Positions 57,998 to 64,000 of a DNA stretch of 64,000 bases are shown piece after piece. Origin of the DNA: Gramella sp. AN32 (GTDB taxonomy: Bacteria > Bacteroidota > Bacteroidia > Flavobacteriales > Flavobacteriaceae). Where the stretch lies: the NCBI RefSeq assembly GCF_023718305.1, contig NZ_QEYO01000012.1, positions 92,406 through 156,405 of the forward strand. Direction: 5' to 3'. Below the pieces are notes generated by a model. The model worked only from the letters and a program-made list of their open reading frames with translations, did not search any database and had not been told where the DNA came from. Position 1 is the first letter of the stretch. Every line of letters begins with the position of its first letter. A program made the translations under genes and the position numbers.

Positions 57998-59230
57998 ATG
58001 AAAAATTCAAAAACTGCCTTTTTAGCCTGTGTTTTAACAGTGCTTTTTTCTTGCAAGGAGAAGGATAAGAATAAGGATGAAGCAATGCCATCTACTTCAC
58101 AAACAGAACAAAAGAATTTTCCAGATAAAGAACTGGATTTGGCTGTGGAACAATATGATTTACTTCTGGAAGATGCTCGGGAAGCAGATAAGATTCCCCG
58201 TACTGTGAACGAACAGGGAGAATTGCACTGGGTAAATGAAGGTTTTGACTGGACCAAAGGTTTTTTTCCGGGAAGTTGCTGGTATTTATACGAAAATACA
58301 AGTAATGAAAAATGGAAAAAAGCCGCTGATCATTTTCAATCAAAATTTGAAGATTTTAAAAATAGCACCCGCTATCATGATTTAGGTTTTGTTTTTAATT
58401 GTTCTTATGGAAACGGTTATAGGATTACCGAAAAAGAAGCTTATAAAGAAGTTTTGGTCACTGCGGCCAATTCGCTGATGGAGCGTTTTAACCCAAAGGT
58501 TGGATCAATTATTAGTTGGGATGTAGACAAAGGCTGGCAATCTGAAAGAGGATGGAAATTTCCTGTAATAATAGATAATATGATGAACCTGGAAATGCTC
58601 TTCGAAGCCAGTAAATATACCGGTGATAGTAGGTATAAAGAAGCTGCTATAGCCCATGCCAATACAACCCTTAAAAATCATTTTAGAGAAGACTATAGCT
58701 CTTATCATGTGGTAGATTATGATCCTGAAACAGGCGAAGTGAGGAGCAAACAAACTGCACAAGGCCATGCCGAGGAAAGTTCCTGGGCCAGGGGACAAGC
58801 CTGGGGGATTTATGGATTTACAATGTGCTACCGCTATACCAAAGATGAAAAATACCTGGAACAAGCTAAAAAGATCGCTGATTTTATTTTGGATTACAAA
58901 GACACACCCGATGACATGATCCCTTATTGGGATTACAATGCTCCCAATATTCCAGATGAACCAAGAGATGCTTCGGCAGCGGCTATCACCGCTTCAGCAT
59001 TAATTGAACTAGCGGGGTATGATGACCAGAAATATATGGAATCTGCTGAGAAAATATTAAAATCCCTAGCTTCCAGTGAATATACCGCCCAGATTGGAGA
59101 AAACAATCATTTCATATTAAAACATAGTGTGGGAAGTATCCCACATAACAATGAGATTGACGTGCCACTGAATTATGCAGATTATTATTATATCGAAGCT
59201 TTGTTGCGCTATAAAAATGCTTCCAAATAA
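57998..59230 (+). CDS. GH88 unsaturated glucuronyl hydrolase (lipoprotein)
   Basis: This 410-residue lipoprotein has a signal ending TVLFSC with lipidated Cys19. The alpha/alpha-barrel fold of GH88 is clear. The two catalytic aspartates known from the Bacillus enzyme correspond to Asp128 in TRYHDLGF and Asp193 in VIIDNMMNLEML. GHAEESSWARGQAWGIYGF and PYWDYNAPNIPDEPRDASAAA are family stretches. It hydrates and releases the 4,5-unsaturated uronate from lyase-made oligosaccharides such as unsaturated chondroitin disaccharides. It sits in the tight operon, 5 bases after the DUF6250-like gene and 9 bases before the beta-helix gene. Its product is the substrate of KduI at the right end of the window, so the pathway is internally consistent. 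Confidence 0.94.
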   Translation: MKNSKTAFLACVLTVLFSCKEKDKNKDEAMPSTSQTEQKNFPDKELDLAVEQYDLLLEDAREADKIPRTVNEQGELHWVNEGFDWTKGFFPGSCWYLYENTSNEKWKKAADHFQSKFEDFKNSTRYHDLGFVFNCSYGNGYRITEKEAYKEVLVTAANSLMERFNPKVGSIISWDVDKGWQSERGWKFPVIIDNMMNLEMLFEASKYTGDSRYKEAAIAHANTTLKNHFREDYSSYHVVDYDPETGEVRSKQTAQGHAEESSWARGQAWGIYGFTMCYRYTKDEKYLEQAKKIADFILDYKDTPDDMIPYWDYNAPNIPDEPRDASAAAITASALIELAGYDDQKYMESAEKILKSLASSEYTAQIGENNHFILKHSVGSIPHNNEIDVPLNYADYYYIEALLRYKNASK

Positions 59231-59239
59231 AAAAAGAAG

Positions 59240-60787
59240 ATGAAAACCCTCACCCTTATTGTATTTTTATTTTCCTTCGGTTTTATGGCCGCACAGCAAG
59301 AGGAAAGCGCGCTATGGAAAGATTTTGTCATGGCTAAAGAGCAGGGCAACGAACCTATTCTGCCAGATTTCTCCTATGCAGGTTATCGTTATAGTGAGGA
59401 AGCTATTCCCTTGGTGAATTATAAAGAATATAATATCCTCGATTTTGGAGGGATTCCCAATGATGGTATGTCGGACAAAGCGGCCATTGAAAAGGCCATA
59501 AAAGCTGCTTCAGTGCATGGCGAGGGAATCATTTATTTTCCAAAAGGAACATATCATATAAATACTGATAAAGATGCTGATGATATCATAACAATCCCTT
59601 CTTCTAATATTGTTTTCCGCGGAGAAGGAAACAGGGAAAGTATTTTGTTTTTTGAAAATGATCTACCCCCAAAAGATCCTGAAAAATTATGGACAGTTCC
59701 CTATGCGATGGAAACAGAAGCCAGGGGTAAAAGTAAATTATTGGCGAATGTAACTGCTGATGCCCAAAGGGAAACTTTTGAGATTCATGTGGATCAGCCT
59801 TCAAACTTTAAAAAAGGAGATTGGATAGTGCTTAAAGTACAGAATAACAGCAAAGACTTGATTGAATATGATTTACAGCCGGCTGTAGCCCAGCCCGAAT
59901 GGACTTCTATTCTTGAGAAAGGGGTGGGGGTAAACGAGCACCATCAGGTAAAGGACGTAAATGGAAATACCATTACTTTTTTTGAACCTATTCATTATGA
60001 TATTCAAAAGAAACATGGCTGGACCATTTACAGTTTTCCACACCTGGAAAATATAGGTTTCGAAAATCTGGTTTTTGCAGGCAACTGGACAAGAGACTTT
60101 GAACATCACCGGTCTGCACAAGATGATGGTGGCTGGAGTATTCTTAACTTAAAAAGAGTGGTCAATTCATGGATCAAAGACTGTAGTTTCAAAAATGTTT
60201 CCAATGCAGCTAAATTTTCGATCTCTGCGGCCAGTACAGCTTTAAATATAGATATAGAAGGTAACTTAGGCCATAGTAGTATTTCTGCTGCGGGTGGTTC
60301 TACCGGTATTTTATTGGCCAGGGTGAACGATAAGGCCGGTATGTGGCACTCTGCCGGAGTGGGTGGTGGCAGCACCACGGGTACCGTTATATGGCGTTCA
60401 AAACATCCTGCTAACACATCTTTTGAATCTCACGCCTCACAACCACGGGTTACGCTCTTTGATCAGGTAAAAGGAGGTTTTTTCCTTGGAAGGGCCGGAG
60501 GTGCCAGACAAAATTTACCAAACCATGGCCGGTATCTCGTCCTTTGGAATTATGAAGAAACCGATGAAGCAGAAGAAAATTTTGAATTTTGGTCTTCTAA
60601 AACTTGGTATTGGAAGATTGTACCACCCATTGTGGTAGGTTTTCACGGTTCTGGAACAACTTTTAAGGAAGATGAAATTCAGGTACTGGAAAGCCTGGGG
60701 AAACCTGTAAATCCCGCGTCACTTTTTGAAGCCCAACTTGAATTAAGGTTAGGGGAATTACCAGAATGGATTGAAGATTATAATTAA
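59240..60787 (+). CDS. Right-handed beta-helix protein with DUF4955 region (possible PL29-like lyase)
   Basis: This 515-residue exported protein has a signal peptide ending near FMAAQ. After a short N-terminal DFSYAGYRYSE stretch, residues 64-88 match the start of pectate-lyase-superfamily beta-helices (YNILDFGGIPNDGMSD). Further helix rungs run to about 400 (IIYFPKGTYHI, NIVFRGEGN, ENIGFENLVFAGNW, VVNSWIKDCSFKNVSNA), and a DUF4955-like C-terminal part with RYLVLWNYEE follows. As far as I recall, the founding PL29 glycosaminoglycan lyase BT_3328 has this architecture; that is memory, not comparison. It lies 9 bases after the GH88 gene in a glycosaminoglycan operon, so a lyase function is attractive. 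A non-lyase beta-helix glycosidase or binding protein is the alternative. Confidence 0.75.
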   Translation: MKTLTLIVFLFSFGFMAAQQEESALWKDFVMAKEQGNEPILPDFSYAGYRYSEEAIPLVNYKEYNILDFGGIPNDGMSDKAAIEKAIKAASVHGEGIIYFPKGTYHINTDKDADDIITIPSSNIVFRGEGNRESILFFENDLPPKDPEKLWTVPYAMETEARGKSKLLANVTADAQRETFEIHVDQPSNFKKGDWIVLKVQNNSKDLIEYDLQPAVAQPEWTSILEKGVGVNEHHQVKDVNGNTITFFEPIHYDIQKKHGWTIYSFPHLENIGFENLVFAGNWTRDFEHHRSAQDDGGWSILNLKRVVNSWIKDCSFKNVSNAAKFSISAASTALNIDIEGNLGHSSISAAGGSTGILLARVNDKAGMWHSAGVGGGSTTGTVIWRSKHPANTSFESHASQPRVTLFDQVKGGFFLGRAGGARQNLPNHGRYLVLWNYEETDEAEENFEFWSSKTWYWKIVPPIVVGFHGSGTTFKEDEIQVLESLGKPVNPASLFEAQLELRLGELPEWIEDYN

Positions 60788-60845
60788 AAAAAATCAATTA
60801 GCATGAATAAAGTTTCTAATTGAGAATGGGGAAATTGTAAAAACT

Positions 60846-62441
60846 ATGAGATATACTTTAAAATATAGTTACGCCTTGGTTTGCTTGTTTATTGTGGGGT
60901 TTTTAGGATGTAATTCAGCTAAGAGCCAAAAGAAGGAACTCGACAATAAAATAGTAAAGCCAAACGTGATCATTATATATCCAGATCAGTTGCGCAGGTA
61001 TAGTGCTGGGTTCTGGTCAGAACCGGAATATCGTGATGAAGTTATTGGAAAACCAGATCCAGCAATAACTCCTACTATAGATGAACTGGCTAAGAATGGG
61101 GTGGTTTTTACGCGCGCGATTGCAAATTATCCTTTGTGCAGTCCTTCTCGTGGAATGTTGTTGTCTGGTATGTACCCGGAACAGAATGGGATTTGGAATA
61201 ACGCACGTATTGGAAGGGACGATGATCTAAAAGAAGACATCACCTCTATCACCAATTTATTTCATAATGAAGGCTATGATATTGGGTATTTCGGAAAAGC
61301 GCATTATATAAAACCAGTCCCCGAATTTAATGAGCAGGGCGATTATGTAGGCACACAGGAAGATCCGGGAGGACACTACGTGAACGATTATGATACCTAT
61401 GTTCCCCCGGGAATAGACCGGCATGATATCGACTATTATTACCAGGTGTTAAAAGATCAGCACACTAATCCTTTGGTATATTCCAACGATCCTGCTGTGG
61501 TAGATGGTAATGAAGACGGCGAGCTGTATCAGCCTCATGAATTTTCAACAAAAATAGAATCGGAAACTATTATTGAATATCTGAAAAATAATAGGAATCA
61601 AAGAAATGCCGATAATCCGTTTTTTATGCTTTGGTCCATCAATCCGCCGCATAGTCCCTGGGATGATGCCAATACAGATATGGAAGAATATCATAAACAT
61701 TATGACACCGATAAATATCCTAGTATAGACAGCAGCCTGGTAGTAAGGCCTAATGCCGATATTGAGGTTGCCAGTTATGCACGTAATTATTTTGCCAATG
61801 TAACAAGCATAGATAAATATATAGGCAGGGTATTAAGCCAGTTGGAAGAAATGAATGTTTTAGACAATACCATTGTGATTTTCACCGCAGATCATGGTGA
61901 AATGATGGGCAGTCATGGACTTACCGATAAAAATGTACTTTATACCGAGGCTATGGCAGTTCCTTTCATTGTGCATTGGCCAAAAGGATTAAAACCTGGA
62001 AAAACCGACGTGCTCTTAGGAAGTCCAGATATTTATCCTACCGTGGCGAGTTTAGCAGGTTTAAAGGAACAAACGCCTGAAGCTGTTGAAGGTAAAGACC
62101 TTTCAGCTTTTGCAGCAAATCCTCAAAAAAATGATACTAAACCTGAAAGTATCCTGCTAATGCTTGGGAATTCCCGGGGATTACAGACTAAACGTTATAC
62201 CCTGGTTTTGAGAGAGAATAAAAAACAATGGGATGAACAGGATGGAACTAAAATCGCGGAAGCCTATATTTTTGATAATAAGAAAGATCCTTATCAAACT
62301 GAGAAGGTTCCTTTTGAAGAAAGACCAGAGTTATCTGCAAAACTCTTAAAAGAACTAGCAATAAAACTTAAGGAAGCAAATGATCCCTGGTTTCAGAAAA
62401 AAAAATATAAGGATTTGATTCCTTATGCTAAAACAAAATGA
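60846..62441 (+). CDS. Family S1 sulfatase (lipoprotein, DQ-type metal motif)
   Basis: This 531-residue lipoprotein sulfatase has a signal ending VGFLGC with lipidated Cys22. The metal motif reads IIYPDQLRRYS, with Gln after Asp47 as in N-sulfatase- and choline-sulfatase-like groups. Formylglycine is Cys98 in CSPSR followed by GMLLSG. FGKAHYIKP replaces the common GKWH motif, with the Lys and His conserved, and FTADHGEMMGSHG supplies the second metal site. It lies 58 bases after the beta-helix gene and before the DUF4861 gene. The GKAH and DHGEMMGSHG pattern puts it in a different group from the three DD-type sulfatases of the window. The sulfate position is unknown; it is likely to act on the same lyase products. 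Confidence 0.92.
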   Translation: MRYTLKYSYALVCLFIVGFLGCNSAKSQKKELDNKIVKPNVIIIYPDQLRRYSAGFWSEPEYRDEVIGKPDPAITPTIDELAKNGVVFTRAIANYPLCSPSRGMLLSGMYPEQNGIWNNARIGRDDDLKEDITSITNLFHNEGYDIGYFGKAHYIKPVPEFNEQGDYVGTQEDPGGHYVNDYDTYVPPGIDRHDIDYYYQVLKDQHTNPLVYSNDPAVVDGNEDGELYQPHEFSTKIESETIIEYLKNNRNQRNADNPFFMLWSINPPHSPWDDANTDMEEYHKHYDTDKYPSIDSSLVVRPNADIEVASYARNYFANVTSIDKYIGRVLSQLEEMNVLDNTIVIFTADHGEMMGSHGLTDKNVLYTEAMAVPFIVHWPKGLKPGKTDVLLGSPDIYPTVASLAGLKEQTPEAVEGKDLSAFAANPQKNDTKPESILLMLGNSRGLQTKRYTLVLRENKKQWDEQDGTKIAEAYIFDNKKDPYQTEKVPFEERPELSAKLLKELAIKLKEANDPWFQKKKYKDLIPYAKTK

Positions 62442-62510
62442 AAATAGTCAGGTTTAACTTTCTGAAGAATTAAAAATAAATCAACGATTATTTAAATTTT
62501 AAACATAAAT

Positions 62511-63716
62511 ATGAAAACAATAACGAGAGGCTTATTCTATTTCTTAACATATAGCTGCGTAATCATGCTGTTTATTAACTGCCGATCTGAAAAAAAGGAA
62601 AATGAAACGCAGGTTGTGGAGGTGAAAAACGAACTGGATTTCTCCCGCAATGAAGTTGTTGCTATAAAGAAAGAAGACTTAGCAGGGTTTTTAGAGAAAA
62701 AAGCTGAAGAAAACCTTCGTATCAAAAAGGAAAGTGAAGATAATTATCTGCATACACAATGGATTGACAATGACCTGGACGGAGTTATGGACGAATTGCT
62801 TTTTCAGGCAAAGGTGGAAGGCAATTCTTCTGTTAAATATATAATTGTTGAGGATAGTAGCAGGAAAGCTCCAGAAAGTGATGTCGTAGCTTATTCCCGT
62901 TTTGTTCCCGAACGTATTGACGATTATACTTGGGAAAATGATAAAGTGGCTTTTAGAACCTATGGGCCGGAGGCTAAAACAGCAGCTTTAGAAGGTATCC
63001 CCGGCGGCGTGATTTCAAGCGGAATAGACCTGTGGTTAAAAAGCACCGATAAGTCTATCATTGATGAATGGTATCAAAAGAACACAGAAGAGGAAGGTTA
63101 CTACCATATAGATCGTGGTGATGGTTATGATCCCTATCATGTTGGATCAAGTAGAGGGACCGGAGGAATAGGAGTTTGGAAAAATGACAGTTTGTATGTT
63201 TCAGAAAATTTCGTTGACTATAAGACAATTGCAGATGGTCCTCTTCGTACGGTTTTTGAATTGACCTATGCCCCATGGAGTCCTTATAATATCTCAGAAA
63301 CAAAAAGAATCACACTTGATTTAGGTTCAAACTTTTCAAAATTTGAAAGTGATCTTTCTTCAGCTCAAAAAGTTCCTAATTATACCATTGGAATTACTTT
63401 ACATGAAAAAGAGGGGGAAGTAAAAATTAATGAGAAGAATGGTTGGTTTTTGCATTGGGAACCAATTAAGGGAAGCCGGGTAGGAGAGGGAATATTAATT
63501 ACCCCAAAAGTTGTTGATTCCGCTTTTAGCCACAAATCTGAAATTCGGGATCGAAGCCATCTCTTAATAGTTACAGAACCTACAGAAAAATTGATTTATT
63601 ATGCAGGATTTGCTTGGGAAAAAAGCGGACAAATTTCCAACTTAAAAGATTGGGAAGAAATGTTGGATCACCAATCCCAAATAATCAATAAACCTTTAGA
63701 GGTTATTTTAAAATAG
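62511..63716 (+). CDS. DUF4861 lipoprotein
   Basis: This 401-residue lipoprotein has a signal ending MLFINC with lipidated Cys24. The remainder is one DUF4861-type domain (PF16153): WIDNDLDGVMDELLFQAKVE near residues 84-103, RFVPERIDDYTWENDKVAFRTYGPE, YHIDRGDGYDPYHVGSSRGTGGIGVW, and the late YYAGFAWEKSGQI. The family occurs in uronate-containing polysaccharide loci next to kduI and unsaturated-uronyl hydrolases, with no established activity that I can state. It lies 69 bases after the sulfatase and 28 bases before kduI, in the same operon. The conserved aromatic and acidic residues and gene order suggest action on the uronate product, for example as an isomerase or lyase-like enzyme, but this is guesswork. 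Confidence 0.85.
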   Translation: MKTITRGLFYFLTYSCVIMLFINCRSEKKENETQVVEVKNELDFSRNEVVAIKKEDLAGFLEKKAEENLRIKKESEDNYLHTQWIDNDLDGVMDELLFQAKVEGNSSVKYIIVEDSSRKAPESDVVAYSRFVPERIDDYTWENDKVAFRTYGPEAKTAALEGIPGGVISSGIDLWLKSTDKSIIDEWYQKNTEEEGYYHIDRGDGYDPYHVGSSRGTGGIGVWKNDSLYVSENFVDYKTIADGPLRTVFELTYAPWSPYNISETKRITLDLGSNFSKFESDLSSAQKVPNYTIGITLHEKEGEVKINEKNGWFLHWEPIKGSRVGEGILITPKVVDSAFSHKSEIRDRSHLLIVTEPTEKLIYYAGFAWEKSGQISNLKDWEEMLDHQSQIINKPLEVILK

Positions 63717-63744
63717 AAATTAATAATACCAAAAATTAAAAATT

Positions 63745-64000
63745 ATGACAAAATCAGATTTTAGATACGCGCATCATCCCGAAGATGCAAAAAAATATAC
63801 GACACAAGAATTAAGAGATCATTTTTTGATCCCGGAGCTATTCAAGAAAAATGAAATTAACCTTACCTATACTATGTACGACCGGTATATAGCAGGAGGG
63901 GCGTTCCCGGTAGATAAAAAAATTAGCCTGGAACCTATAGACGATCTTAAAGCCGACTTTTTCCTGGAAAGAAGGGAATTGGGGATTATCAATGTAGGCG
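63745..64000 (+). CDS. kduI: 5-dehydro-4-deoxy-D-glucuronate isomerase KduI, 3' truncated by window edge
   Basis: The first 85 codons of kduI run off the right end of the window. The visible peptide carries typical KduI features: a short start with YAHHPEDAKKYTTQELRDHF, the MYDRYIAGGAFPV stretch, and FFLERRELGIINVG. It isomerises the open-chain form of the unsaturated uronate released by GH88 to 2,5-diketo-3-deoxygluconate, which KduD then reduces to 2-keto-3-deoxygluconate. It is cytosolic and lacks a signal. It lies 28 bases after the DUF4861 gene and is the last visible member of the operon; kduD, a KDG kinase and an aldolase would be expected beyond the window. Confidence 0.93.
   Translation, partial: MTKSDFRYAHHPEDAKKYTTQELRDHFLIPELFKKNEINLTYTMYDRYIAGGAFPVDKKISLEPIDDLKADFFLERRELGIINVG

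Overview
The window is about 64 kb of AT-rich DNA from a member of the Bacteroidota, most likely a marine-type flavobacterium. The grounds are two tandem SusC/SusD pairs, a C-terminal type IX secretion (T9SS) sorting domain, Bacteroidetes-type promoter sequences (TTG ... TAnnTTTG), many surface lipoproteins and five family S1 sulfatases. I cannot name a genus. No RNA genes, CRISPR arrays, insertion sequences or phage genes were seen. Both ends cut a gene: a sodium symporter on the left and kduI on the right.

Almost everything fits one large catabolic island for sulfated, N-acetylgalactosamine-containing glycans, with chondroitin or dermatan sulfate the best-supported substrate.

Region A (1-15.1 kb) holds a truncated SSS symporter with a GxDLY/SGNH esterase; a leftward trio of a Gfo/Idh/MocA oxidoreductase and two DUF1080 (3-keto-glycoside hydrolase type) lipoproteins; a rightward trio of a GH109-type alpha-N-acetylgalactosaminidase, a sulfatase with a C-terminal PA14-like domain, and a GH2 beta-galactosidase; and a leftward pair of a GH123-type beta-N-acetylgalactosaminidase and an endonuclease/exonuclease/phosphatase-fold enzyme.

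Region B (15.8-24.2 kb) is a cytosolic operon: AgaS isomerase/deaminase, tagatose-6-phosphate-kinase-like PfkB, a second PfkB kinase, class II aldolase, a PF04909-type amidohydrolase, DeoR regulator, SSS symporter and a CBM9-like protein with no export signal. It looks like an Aga-type pathway for GalNAc or galactosamine in which the usual NagA/AgaA deacetylase is absent.

Region C (24.5-50.3 kb, all leftward) carries a thioredoxin-fold DUF255 lipoprotein, a VCBS/ASPIC-UnbV lipoprotein, a 1481-residue T9SS-secreted PL8 lyase, a sulfatase, a heparinase II/III-type lyase, SusD-SusC pair 1, and SusC-SusD pair 2 with a DUF5017-type surface glycan-binding protein. Hairpins separate the transcription units.

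Region D (50.8-64 kb, all rightward) is a sulfatase followed by a tight operon: chondroitin ABC-type PL8 lyase, sulfatase, DUF6250-like protein, GH88 unsaturated glucuronyl hydrolase, DUF4955 beta-helix protein (possible PL29-like lyase), sulfatase, DUF4861 lipoprotein and KduI.

Proposed flow: surface and periplasmic lyases cut the polymer to unsaturated disaccharides, the SusCD pairs import oligosaccharides, and sulfatases strip sulfate. GH88 then releases the unsaturated uronate, which KduI isomerises towards 2-keto-3-deoxygluconate. The amino sugar enters by an SSS symporter and goes through AgaS, PfkB and aldolase to triose phosphates. GH109, GH123 and GH2 suggest that GalNAc- and galactose-capped glycans other than chondroitin are also used.
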